Source: Siphonodentalium dalli (taxonomy: Eukaryota; Mollusca; Scaphopoda; Gadilida; Siphonodentaliidae). From it: 64,000 nt of DNA. Made by a program: the position numbers and the translations under genes. Below the pieces are notes generated by a model, which saw only the letters and a program-made list of their open reading frames with translations, was not told the origin of the DNA and ran no database searches. Each line of letters starts with the position of its first letter. Within the stretch, counting starts at the first letter, position 1. Below, one piece after another: positions 21,346 to 33,588 of this stretch. The DNA lies in NCBI GenBank assembly GCA_032622095.1, contig CP136068.1, positions 13,561,729 to 13,625,728 on the forward strand, read 5' to 3'.

Positions 21346-23994
21346 CTGTGGAGGAGGAAACATTATATTAGACATTGGTCCACAGAAAATTTGTATTAGT
21401 TATATTATGAAGATAAGGCAAAAAATTTCTACGTGAACGCGGAAAAAACAGGCAGGTCTCATTTTATCAATTGATGATCATTAAACATAATGAAGGGGGG
21501 GGGGGGGAGAAACAGACAGGTATCATTATATCAATTGATGATCATTAAACATGATGAAGGGGGAAACAGGCAGGTCTCATATCAATTGATGACCATTAAA
21601 CATGATGAAGGGGGGGGGGGGCAGGCAGGTCTCATATCAATTGATGATCATTAAACATGATGAAGGGGGACCGGCAGGTCTCATTACATGAATTGATGAT
21701 CATTAAAAATCATGAAGGGGGTCAGAAGGCAGGTCTCATTATACCAATTGATGATCATTAAACATGATGAAGGGGGAGGCAGGTCTCATATCAATAGATG
21801 ATCAATCGATATGAAGGGGGGACAGGCAGGTCTCATTATATCAATTGATGATCATTAACCATGATGAAGGGGGGACAGGCAGGTCTCATTATATCAATTG
21901 ATGATCATTAAACATGATGAGGGGGGGGACTGACATGTCTCATTATATCAATTAATGATCATTAAACATGATGCAGGGGGGGGGGGGGGGCAGGCAGGTC
22001 TCATTATATCAATTAATGATCATTAAACATGATGAAGGGGGGGGGCAGGTCTCATATCAATTGATGATCATTAAACATGATGAAAGGGGGCAGGCAGGTA
22101 TCATTATATCAATTCATGATCATTAAACGTGATGAAGGGGGGGGGGGGGGCTGTCAGGTCTCATTATACCAATTGATGATCATTAAACATGATGAAAGGG
22201 GGCAGGCAGGTCTCATTATATCAATTCATGATCATTAAACGTGATGAAGGGGGGGGGGGGCCCAGGCAGGTCTCATTATACCAATTGATGATCATTAAAC
22301 ATGATGAAGGGGGGAGGCATTCTCATTATATCAATTGATTATCATTAAAAATGATGAAGGGGGGTCAGGCAGGTCTCATTATATCAATTGATGATCATTA
22401 AACATGATGAAGGGGGGCAGGCAGGTCTCATTATACCAATTGATGATCATTCCACATGAGAGGGGCAGGCAGGTCTCATATCAATTTATGATCATTAAAC
22501 ATGAAGGCGGGGGGCAGGAAGGTCTCATTATATCAATTGATGATCATTCAACATGATGAAGGGGGGGACAGGCAGGTCTTATTATACCAATTGATGATCA
22601 TTAGACATGATGAAGGCAGGGGGGGGGGGGGGGGGGACAGTCAGGTCTCATTATATCAATTGATGATCATTAAACATGATGAAAGGGGGGGGACAGGCAG
22701 GTCTCACTATATCAATTGATGATCATTAAACATGAAGGGGCAGGGTCTCATTATACCAATTGATGATCATTAAACATGATGAAGGGTGACAGGCAGGTCT
22801 CATTATATCAATTGATGATCATTAAACATGATGAAGGGGGACAGGCAGGTATCATTACACCAATTGATGGGGGGGGGGTGGCATTATATTAATTGATGAT
22901 CATATTATATTGATGAAGGGGGAACAGGCAGGTCTCATTATATCAATTGATGATCATTAAACATGATGAATGGGGGGCAGGCAGGTCTCATTATATCAAT
23001 TGATGATCATTAAACATGATGAAGGGGGGGGGGCAGTTCTCATATCAATTGATGATCATTAAACATGATGAAGGGGGCAGGCAGGTCTCATTATATGAAT
23101 TGATGATCATTAAACATGATGAAGGGGGGGGGGGGGGGCACGTCTCATTATAGCAATTGATCATTAAACATGATGAAAGGGGGGGGGGGGCAGGCAGGTC
23201 TCATTATATCAATTGATGATCATTAAACATGATGAAAGGGGGTAGGCAGGTCTCATTATATCAATTGATGATCATTAAACATGATGAAGGGGGGACAGGC
23301 AGGTCTCATTATATCAATTGATGATCATTAAACATGATGAAGGGGGGGGGGCTGGCAGGTCTCATTATATCAATTGATGATCATTAAACATGATGAAGGG
23401 GGGGCAGGCAGGTCTCATTATATCAATTGATGATCATTAAACATGATGAAGGGGGGCAGGCAGGTCTCATATCAATTGATGATCATTAAACATGATGAAG
23501 GGGGGACAGGCAGGTCTCATTATATCAATTGATGATCAATAAACATGATGAAGGGGGAGACAGGCAGGTCTCATTATATCAATTGATGATCATTAAACAT
23601 GATGAAGGGGGAGACAGGCAGGTCTCATTATATCAATTGATGATCATTAAACATGATGAAGGGGGGACAGGCAGGTCTCATTATACCAATTGATGATCAG
23701 TAAACACATGATGAAGGGGGGGGGGGGGGGGGGCAGACAAGTCTCATTATATCAATTGATGATCATTAAATATGATGAAGGAGGGACAGGCAGGTCTCAT
23801 TATATCAATTGATGATCATTAAACATGATGAAGGGGGCAGACAGGTCTCATTATATCAATTGATGATCATTAAACATGATGAAGGGGGGGGGGGGGGGGG
23901 GGGCGCAGGCATGTCTCATTATATCAATTGATGATCATTAAACATGATGAAGGGGGGCAGGCAGGTCTCATTATATAAATTGATGATCATTAAA

Positions 23995-24489
23995 GGCACG
24001 TGAGGCCTTAATTGTCGAAAATATTCATATTTGTTCCAAACACTGTAAACAGAAAAACATTAAAACGCATACAGTTTCGCCCATATATATCATGACCATC
24101 GCGTAAACAGCATGTTATCGTAAAGACCTACTATATTTTACCTAAGCAAGAGCCTGATTGTGTTACAGAAGACCGCACAATGCTACTGGCTAATCACACA
24201 CAAATGGCATAAACGCTCTTTATTAGTTCCATATCAGGAATTCACCAACAAGGAACGCTCTTTATCTTTACCATCATAATATAAACAAACGCCAGAAAAG
24301 TTACTTTTTATGCTTTTGTTTACATAACAATGGTCAAACATATGACAATAACATACTGTTTATGCGATATTTCTTATCTGTATACGGACAAAGTCTATCT
24401 ACATATTGATGTTCTTTCTGTTTGTAGTGGTTTTTGACGGGTGGAGATATTTTCACAGGATACCCACCGCCAAGGCCAACCGTACCTTT
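23995..24489 (+). repeat. 495-bp non-satellite segment, copy 1, inside the satellite
   Basis: Begins GGCACGTGAGGCC and ends CAACCGTACCTTTAAACATG, running back into the satellite. It contains two ACGCTCTTTAT motifs. Copy 2 is 3,286 bp downstream with two substitutions seen. A short open frame (FFLFVVVFDGWRYFHRIPTA) runs into the satellite; I do not consider it a gene. Confidence 0.85.
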
Positions 24490-27280
24490 AAACATGATGA
24501 AGGGGGGGGGGGGGGGGGCAGGCAGGTCTCATTATATCAATTGATGATCATTAAACATGATGAAGGGGGAGGCAGGTCTCATATCAATAGATGATCAATC
24601 GATATGAAGGGGGGACAGGCAGGTCTCATTATATCAATTGATGATCATTAACCATGATGAAGGGGGGACAGGCAGGTCTCATTATATCAATTGGTGATCA
24701 TTAAACATGATGAGGGGGGGACAGACATGTCTCATTATATCAATTAATGATCATTAAACATGATGCAGGGGGGGGGGGCAGGCAGGTCTCATTATATCAA
24801 TTAATGATCATTAAACATGATGAAGGGGGGGGGGCAGGTCTCATATCAATTGATGATCATTAAACATGATGAAAGGGGGCAGGCAGGTATCATTATATCA
24901 ATTCATGATCATTAAACGTGATGAAGGGGGGGGGGGGGGCAGTCAGGTCTCATTATACCAATTGATGATCATTAAACATGATGAAAGGGGGCAGGCAGGT
25001 CTCATTATATCAATTCATGATCATTAAACGTGATGAAGGGGGGGGGGGGCCCAGGCAGGTCTCATTATACCAATTGATGATCATTAAACATGATGAAGGG
25101 GGGAGGCAGGTCTCATTATACCAATTGATGATCATTCCACATGAGAGGGGCAGGCAGGTCTCATAACAATTTATGATCATTAAACATGAAGGCGGGGGGC
25201 AGGAAGGTCTCATTATATCAATTGATGATCATTCAACATGATGAAGGGGGGACAGGCAGGTCTTATTATACCAATTGATGATCATTAGACATGATGAAGG
25301 CAGGGGGGGGGGGGACAGTCAGGTCTCATTATATCAATTGATGATCATTAAACATGATGAAAGGGGGGGACAGGCAGGTCTCACTATATCAATTGATGAT
25401 CATTAAACATGAAGGGGCAGGTCTCATTATACCAATTGATGATCATTAAACATGATGAAGGGTGACAGGCAGGTCTCATTATATCAATTGATGATCATTA
25501 AACATGATGAAGGGGGACAGGCAGGTATCATTACACCAATTGATGGGGGGGGGTGGCATTATATTAATTGATGATCATATTATATTGATGAAGGGGGAAC
25601 AGGCAGGTCTCATTATATCAATTGATGATCATTAAACATGATGAATGGGGGGCAGGCAGGTCTCATTATATCAATTGATGATCATTAAACATGATGAAGG
25701 GGGGGGGGGGGCAGTTCTCATATCAATTGATGATCATTAAACATGATGAAGGGGGCAGGCAGGTCTCATTATATCAATTGATGATCATTAAACATGATGA
25801 AGGGGGGGGGGGGGGCACGTCTCATTATAGCAATTGATCATTAAACATGATGAAAGGGGGGGCAGGCAGGTCTCATTATATCAATTGATGATCATTAAAC
25901 ATGATGAAAGGGGGCAGGCAGGTCTCATTATATCAATTGATGATCATTAAACATGATGAAGGGGGGACAGGCAGGTCTCATTATATCAATTGATGATCAT
26001 TAAACATGATGAAGGGGGGGGGGCTGGCAGGTCTCATTATATCAATTGATGATCATTAAACATGATGAAGGGGGGGGGGCAGGCAGGTCTCATTATATCA
26101 ATTGATGATCATTAAACATGATGAAGGGGGGCAGGCAGGTCTCATATCAATTGATGATCATTAAACATGATGAAGGGGGGCAGGCAGGTCTCATATCAAT
26201 TGATGATCATTAAACATGATGAAGGGGGGACAGGCAGGTCTCATTATATCAATTGATGATCATTAAACATGATGAAGGGGGGACAGGCAGGTCTCATTAT
26301 ACCAATTGATGATCAGTAAACATGATGAAGGGGGGGGGGGGGACAGGCAGGTCTCATTATATCAATGGATGATCATTAAACATGATGAAGGGGGGCAGAC
26401 GGGTCTCATTATATCAATTGATGATCATTACACATGATGAAGGGGGGACAGGCAGGTCTCATTATACCAATTGATGATCAGTAAACATGATGAAGGGGGG
26501 GGGGGGACAGGCAGGTCTCATTATATCAATGGATGATCATTAAACATGATGAAGGGGGGCAGACGGGTCTCATTATATCAATTGATGATCATTACACATG
26601 ATGAAGGGGGGACAGGCAGGTCTCATTATACCAATTGATGATCATTAAACATGATGAAGGGGGGGGGGGGAAACAGACAAGTCTCATTATATCAATTGAT
26701 TATCATTAAATATGATGAAGGAGGGACAGGCAGGTCTCATTATATCAATTGATGATCATTAAACATGATGAAGGGGGCAGACAGGTCTCATTATATCAAT
26801 TGATGATCATTAAACATGATGAAGGGGGGGGGGGGGGGGGGGGGCGCAGGCAGGTCTCATTATATCAATTGATGATCATTAAACATGATGAAGGGGGGAC
26901 AGGCAGGTCTCATTATATCAATTGATGATCATTAAACATGATGAAGGAGGGACAGGCAGGTCTCATTATATCAATTGATGATCATTAAACATGATGAAGG
27001 GGGGGGGGGGAGGCAGGTCTCATTATATCAATTGATGATCATTAAACATGATGAAGGGGGGGGGGGGAAACAGACAAGTCTCATTATATCAATTGATTAT
27101 CATTAAATATGATGAAGGAGGGACAGGCAGGTCTCATTATATCAATTGATGATCAGTAAACATGATGAAGGGGGGGGGGGGGCGCAGGCAGGTCTCATTA
27201 TATCAATTGATGATCATTAAACATGATGAAGGGGGGGGGGGGGCAGGCAGGTCTCATTATATAAATTGATGATCATTAAA

Positions 27281-27775
27281 GGCACGTGAGGCCTTAATTG
27301 TCGAAAATATTCATATTTGTTCCAAACACTGTAAACAGAAAAACATTAAAACGCATACAGTTTCGCCCATATATATCATGACCATCGCGTAAACAGCATG
27401 TTATCGTAAAGACCTACTATATTTTACCTAAGCAAGAGCCTGATTGTGTTACAGAAGACCGCACAATGCTACTGGCTAATCACACACAAATGGCATAAAC
27501 GCTCTTTATTAGTTCCATATCAGGAATTCACCAACAAGGAACGCTCTTTATCTTTACCATCATAATATAAACAAACGCCAGAAAAGTAACTTTTTATGCT
27601 TTTGTTTACATAACAATGGTCAAACATATGACAATAACATACTGTTTATGCGATATTTCTTATCTGTATACGGACAGAGTCTATCTACATATTGATGTTC
27701 TTTCTGTTTGTAGTGGTTTTTGACGGGTGGAGATATTTTCACAGGATACCCACCGCCAAGGCCAACCGTACCTTT
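27281..27775 (+). repeat. 495-bp non-satellite segment, copy 2, inside the satellite
   Basis: Nearly identical to copy 1: GTTACTTTTT versus GTAACTTTTT, and GGACAAAG versus GGACAGAG. The flanking satellite units on the left (TATATAAATTGATG) are also the same, showing a block duplication. Confidence 0.85.
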
Positions 27776-28835
27776 AAACATGATGAAGGGGGGGGGGGGG
27801 GGGGGGGGCAGGTCTCATTATATCAATTGATGATCATTAAACATGATGAAGGGGGGGGGGGCAGGCAGGTCTCATTATATCAATTGATGATCATTAAACA
27901 TGATAAGGGGGGGGGGGCAGGCAGGTCTCATTATATCAATTGATGATCATTAAACATGATGAAGGGGGGACAGGCAGGTCTCATTATATCAATTGATGAT
28001 CATTAATCATGATGAAAGGGGGGGGGGGGGGCAGGCAGGTCTCATTATATCAATTGATTATCATTAAACATGATGAAGGGGGGGGGGGTCAGGCAGGTCT
28101 CATATCAATTGATGATCATTAAACATGAAGGGGCAGGTCTCATCATATCAATTGATGATAATTAAACATGATGAAGGAGGGACAGGCAGGTCTCATTATA
28201 TCAATTGATGATCATTAAACATGATGAAAGGGGGGAACAGGCAGGTCTCATATCAATTGATGATCATTAAACATGATGAAGGGGGGGGGGGGCAGGTCTC
28301 ATTATATCAATTGATGATCATTAATCATGATGAAGGGGGGGGGGGGCAGGTCTCATTATATCAATTGATGATCATTAAACATGAAGGGGCAGGTCTCATT
28401 ATATCAATTGATGATAATTAAACATGATGAAGGAGGGACAGGCAGGTCTCATTATATCAATTGATGATCATTAAACATGAAGGGGCAGGTCTCATTATAT
28501 CAATTGATGATAATTAAACATGATGAAGGAGGGACAGGCAGGTCTCATTATATCAATTGATGATCATTAAACATGATGAAAGGGGGGAACAGGCAGGTCT
28601 CATATCAATTGATGATCATTAAACATGATGAAGGGGGGACAGGCAGGTCTCATTACATCAATTGATGATCATTAAACATGATGAAGGGGGGCAGGCAGGT
28701 CTCATTATATCAATTGATGATCATTAAACATGATGAAGGGGGACAGGCAGGTCTCATTATATCAATTGATGATCATTCAACATGATGAATGGGGGGGGGG
28801 GGGACAGGCAGGTCTCATTATACCAATTGATGATC

Positions 28836-29178
28836 ACAGTGATGGAAACATTCCGATCTCTAGATTCTGTTCCCATTCAAATCCTGATTCTAGCTATTTT
28901 TTATGAACATATTTCTTCAGCAAAATGATAGAATGAAAACATTTAATTGGTTGCATGTACATGTAGTTGTCATCTGCAACCTTTCTTCGTACGTTGATCG
29001 TGTATGAATTCTGGAGTTGATTTGGTGTTTATACACCACTTTATAGACCCTATCCTCTCGAACAATTGATCCATTTATTCAGAATCACAGGATGCATGTC
29101 TAAAATTACCTAAGGGGCAGAAATCACACATCACGCCATTCACAGTTTATGTTTGTCTGTAAAAAATTAATGACTTAC
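28836..29178 (-). other. Intron sequence between the satellite and the 54-bp exon
   Basis: Unique AT-rich sequence without further exon candidates. The donor at 29178-29177 starts the intron. Confidence 0.5.
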
Positions 29179-29232
29179 CATCAGTACCGGGCATCAAATG
29201 ATCGTAATCCTTTTTCCCATACCATAACTGAT
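29179..29232 (-). CDS. 54-bp exon of the same minus-strand gene
   Basis: The acceptor is ATATTATACCAG and the donor GATG|GTAAGTCA. The phase is 1 on both sides. With the last base of the previous exon it reads DQLWYGKKDYDHLMPGTD, and its last base joins the transmembrane exon as Gly. The DYDH stretch resembles DYDR in the neighbouring 54-bp exon, so the two equal-length exons may be old duplicates. It lies just before the helix, so probably a juxtamembrane extracellular stalk. The downstream intron (21346-29178) holds the satellite. Confidence 0.55.
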
Positions 29233-29439
29233 CTGGTATAATATGGCTATATGGTCTGTTATACGTCAGTTATCATATATTCCTTAACCCACGCATCTAA
29301 TCCACGGACAGCAGAGAATTAATGCCAAAATTTAATTGAAATATGATGAGATTTCTTACTTCTTAAGTGTTTTATGAGCAAGTTATGGGATAATTTATTG
29401 CGCGCACACTCAGCATAAAACGGTCCATCAGAATATTTC

Positions 29440-29505
29440 TAAAAATCAGATATTCCCAGTGATGGCAATAGCTCCACACTTGATTTCGTTAAGTTGAGCT
29501 AAAAA
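29440..29505 (+). mobile_element. 3' end remnant of a Helentron-like element, intronic
   Basis: GATGGCAATAGCTCCACAC...GTTAAGTTGAGCTAAAAA resembles the closing hairpin region of the 9205-18106 element, truncated upstream. It lies in the 285-bp intron between the two 54-bp exons. Confidence 0.45.
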
Positions 29506-29517
29506 TCTATGAATTAC

Positions 29518-29571
29518 CTGATGTTGGTGGTAATGTGGCACATACACGGTCATAGTCACTGTCTGTTGGAA
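29518..29571 (-). CDS. 54-bp exon of the same minus-strand gene
   Basis: The acceptor is TTTCAATTTCAG and the donor TCAG|GTAATTC. The exon is open in phase 1 and reads PTDSDYDRVCATLPPTS; the other two frames meet stops once joined to the next exon. One cysteine is present. It has the same length and phase as the next exon, 285 bp away. Confidence 0.55.
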
Positions 29572-30086
29572 CTGAAATTGAAAGAAAAAAAATCGAGGAT
29601 CTCCTTTTGGGAGCATTTCATAACAAATTTAAATCACATTATTTTCAAGACCATATTGAAGCTTGATAAAGTACAAAGTACATGTTAGTTACATTTATAC
29701 ATAAACATTTTAACATGAGTTACACCATCTACATGTAGGCATCCATCCATCACGGAGAGGGTGAGCTGCATCATCGAAATATGGGGGACCATGCATAGCT
29801 CTGAAAGGGTGAACGGAAACTAAACAGCTCAGACTAAACATTCAAAACGCATGTCCATCTGAGTCTGAGGAAGTATTTCCACATAAATTCCACATAAGTT
29901 CTATTGAATGGCCACAAGTACAGGAAATTATGGCTCATAAGTGCTTTAAATTAAAAGTCCTTATGGAATTTGGCACAAAAAAAAATTCATTTGGAAAACA
30001 ATTTGGCAAGATGAAATTATTGTTCACTGAATAAACGAGATTGTGACCGATGACGAATAATTAAGATTCCAATCAAAAATATTTAC

Positions 30087-30122
30087 CACAAGACCCACTG
30101 GATCTGGGTTTCCATACGTACC
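30087..30122 (-). CDS. Possible 36-bp micro-exon of the same gene
   Basis: The acceptor TTTTCACTTGCAG and the donor TGTG|GTAAATAT flank 36 bp that keep phase 1 and read YVWKPRSSGSC. It adds a cysteine close to the one in the next exon. It is very short, so chance matching of splice signals cannot be excluded. No exon further upstream was found. Confidence 0.4.
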
Positions 30123-32545
30123 CTGCAAGTGAAAATTGCAAAATGCCCAAAATCGCCTTCCCGCTTTGTCCAAATTTTCATGAATTAAATGGCAGGGTGT
30201 AAATGGCAGGGTGTAGAGTGGCAGCTGGTGAATAATTAAGATTCCACCAAAACAAAATAATTACAACCCAACCCTCTCCATACCCAATGACCGTTTTAAT
30301 AATGTCATGAGTTCAATTTGCATATTGTGGGGGGGAGACTACCAAATGTACAACCATTCAGGAAAGTAGCTGTACGAGTGGCTGTACGATATCAAAGAAA
30401 GAGCAAATTCCCATGATGTGGATTGTAACCCTTCCATTCATGAAGGGTCATGGTTATCCGAATACCCCAATCGGCTTCGATTTGGATTAATTAATTTGTA
30501 TTCTCATCAAATAAGATTAACTTAGGCCTTATATCGTGGTGTGACGATATATTACACTCCAGACATGCACAACTGTTCATCGACAGAGTGGGTCCTATAG
30601 CAATTTTGTATATAAATTAGGTCATTCATATCATACATCAAGGCATGTGAGAAATCAGAGATTCACAATGCAAACAGACTACGATCTCACCGACTCAGAT
30701 TTAAAACCTAAATAAAAAACTTTTAAAAGCCGTTCATTTTGAACAAATTATTACAGAATATAAACTACCAATATCAAACTGAAAGTTTTCAAAAGTCAAG
30801 TCTGATGGATGTTGTCTAGAGGGGAGTATTTTCCTGAAATTAACCCAGCATTATAATATTGACGCTGTGTGCACAATCCGATTGAGATGTGTACTATACG
30901 AAGAAGCTTGTCGATTTCATAAAATGCCATATCATGTCGATTTCAACAAACAACGTCATCATGTAGCTTTCACCATTGACCGAATTTGTGATAACCTGAA
31001 TGTATCTTCTGCTTTGTTCATGAGTATGTGTTTCTTGTCGATTCATGAAAATAGAAGGATATCTGATGATTATCTGACACACGTATGTACTCTGTAATAT
31101 TAGGATAATTTAAACGCGATATAATAACGTTTGCTTGCATCACAAATTTCGATTTTGATTCCAGTATTGTCCCCAGCCCAGCCAGAGTGATTGAGATTTT
31201 CCCAACACACACGACATTTATATTTTAGGCCACTCCAATGAAAATATTTGACAATCCATAATATGTTATAATTATGTTCTCAATAAAATGTAAACCGCAA
31301 TTACGATTGAACTTCACTGTGCATAATTCCAATAGTAGCTTCCCTCATTTTGGAATGCCGGCCATTGAAAGACGCACACGTTTATTTCAGATTACGACAT
31401 TAATGCTTTAGGCCCACCGATCTACTGTGCAACATATATGGCTTGCCTGGTGCTTGATGTCAAATCCTCTTCTCTCTCAGACTTATCATGCTTACATATA
31501 TATATATATTAACATCATTTTGTAAATTGTTGTATAAATCTGGGATACAAAATAAATAATGTTTACACCAAAAATTCAAAACAGCAGTGTCGTATTAGAT
31601 AATAATTGGTGACGTCACAAAATCAGATATAGTCTATAAACGACCCAAAGCATCCGGCTAAATTGTGGAGAATATGATGTTCGAGCAAAGAAATATAATA
31701 ATCAACCAACGGAACTTGGCTGTTTTATGGTGTTTAATGTTAAGAAGAATGTCGTTGGAAGCATCCGGCATCCTAAATATGCGTCCAAATGCATCTGGCG
31801 TATGCTCGTCTGGCATCCGTAATACACCATAACAGACCCCGATTCTGACATCTGAAAAGTAGGGTATTCACCCTCCTTTTGAGATCAGTCACGATGGCAA
31901 ACCAAATAGATGGACCAACAGACAAACGAACGAATGCAGTCAATCCACTTCTCTTCGATAGTAAAGGTATAATAAAACGTGCTAAATACAATTTAGACAC
32001 TGAGTCAGTTGTTTCACAGTATAAGTATAAAATCTCTTGGACAGTGAGCTTGTAAAATTTATAACATCAGCATATATATTCAATGCATTCAACAGGGTCT
32101 GGAACCTACGTCATAAACAAAGTTTTTCACCGAAAAATGGCTGCTACTAGTACTCGGTGCGACTCGAAGTGAGAATTTATCGTTTTTGCAAACTATGTAC
32201 ATAAACTACTAAAAAAATCATTGCTTATGAGCTGTAAAACATTGTTTGCTAGCTCACAGTCATCTATACCGAGATATATATGTAACAGTTGTAAAGATTA
32301 TCGCGTTCAGGTGGTTTCCAATTTTCGAGGCATGTTTCAGAGTTTTGAAATGGTAACACCTACATTGGCTTTTAAAACTGGAATTGTGACATAAATGGAA
32401 ACGCCTACATATAATCAACATTTGATTCCAAAATCGGCAATTTGGTTGATTTCTTTCTTTCACTTGCCGAATATCACAATTAGTTTTAGGACTAGTGAGT
32501 AGTGTATGCCTTCACAGTAATGGAACTAATGGAAGCGCAAGAGTA
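30123..32545. other. No further exon identified
   Basis: AT-rich sequence with small dispersed motifs: AATAATTAAGATTCCA twice at about 30057 and 30232, (TA)n at about 31497, and a GATGGCAAACCAAATAGATGG tail of a dispersed repeat at about 31893. An acceptor/donor pair at about 30550-30600 was weak and is not called. The gene's upstream exons may lie beyond the window. Confidence 0.4.
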
Positions 32546-32551
32546 TAATTC

Positions 32552-33390
32552 TTCCCTTGCTAAGATCCCCCGAACATTGCCGAGGCGAATCGGTATACAT
32601 CGGCTCAAAAGTAGATTGCTTCACTTGTGGCAGGCTAATTAATAAGTTTTTTCACGGAATTACTATCACAAGACATAAATGAATAAAATAATAAGTAATT
32701 ATATGACCTTTAAATATCAATATTATTAGGGAACAAGAAAATATGTCATTCTGGTTGATGCATCATATATAATTATAGGCTAAAATAAACCAGCGTTTGA
32801 TAAATGAATAAATCGCAATATCGCAACTGCTTGAGTTGAACCAGGAAGGAGCTTTAAGTTGTATTATTAAATTTTTGTTTCAAATTCAAATGTTTCTGAA
32901 ATTAATAAAAGAAAAAACTTTTAATTAAAAGAAATTAATTAAAATCACAAGCTCGCAAAGTCGCACTCTCATGTACAGTAGTTACTCTACATCATCAAAC
33001 TGAAACACTTCACACAGTTTTTATGAACCCTACTCTAAAATAGTTTTTGAATGTCGTGGTGTTAGTCAGTAAATTCTAACTGATTTCCCCAGAGACTAAC
33101 GCAACATTATTCTAACGCTGTGTTCTTTTCTGTGCTGTTCAGGATATCCCTCCCTTTTCACATTTATACATGTTAAAATAAATATTTAAAACCCAGTTTT
33201 ATTGGTAAGATCATCATATATAAGGTTAAAATATGCAAGTAATTTAGAGTTATTCATCCTGTATCTGGGATCTTAGCCAACCGTGTCCCGCTCGACTGTT
33301 TCCGGGGGATGTTAGCGGGAATCTTCGGGGGATCTTAATTAGCACCGATTGATGGTCGGGAATCATCGGGGGATCTTAGCGAGGGAAGAA
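32552..33390. mobile_element. Candidate 0.84-kb inverted-end element
   Basis: AATTCTTCCCTTGCTAAGATC with CCCCCGA at the left is inverted at the right as GGGGGATCTTAGCGAGGGAAG. The interior is AT-rich without coding. No clear target duplication. The right 105 bp recur at 40197-40301 next to a Helitron start. Confidence 0.4.
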
Positions 33391-33588
33391 TTCTATTATT
33401 GCTATGGAAGCATTAAATTCACATGTGTTTAATTATTATTGAAATTTGTTTTTCCGGCAACCATTCATACTCGCTCGTTGATATTTGATAAGTAAATAGA
33501 ACAACTTAAAACTAATTAAGGGGTACTGTACGCCATTTTCAACAAACTCCCGATAATAACAACAATTATATATCTATAATCTAATCTA
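33285..33588 (+). repeat. 304-bp segment upstream of a Helitron, copy 1
   Basis: CCGCTCGACTGTTTCCGGGG through CAACAATTATATATCTATAA recurs at 40196-40492, also directly before a TCTATACTATATATTTTG start. The duplicated block therefore spans Helitron and flank. Confidence 0.8.

Larger units (their letters stand above)
21440..28835 (+). repeat. Intronic satellite: poly-G run plus conserved 40-bp block, about 7.4 kb
   Basis: The unit is ACATGATGAAG, then a run of about 4 to 21 G, then CAGGCAGGTCTCATTATAT and CAATTGATGATCATTAA. Unit length is about 50-70 bp and varies mainly by G-run length and by loss of TTAT after TCA. ATCAATTGAT in the block is a palindrome. Over 100 units are present. They form higher-order copies: landmarks at 21781 and 24574 (the rare ATCAATAGATGATCAATCG) and the 495-bp segments repeat in the same order, with the second copy longer. 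All frames through it (...QVSLYQLMIIKHDEGG...) are satellite shadows. Confidence 0.9.

Noticed and set aside
24406-24594. FFLFVVVFDGWRYFHRIP frame in the 495-bp segment (also at 27692)
   Set aside because: The end of the frame runs into satellite, and the similarity of the two copies is explained by recent block duplication.
22501-28421. Open frames through the satellite (VSLYQLMIIKHDEGG-type peptides)
   Set aside because: They are translations of the tandem unit; frame depends on G-run length and none has a start or domain of its own.
21440-28835. CRISPR-like look (regular conserved blocks with variable pieces between)
   Set aside because: The variable pieces are only poly-G of differing length, not unique spacers, and the context is animal DNA with an exon on each side.
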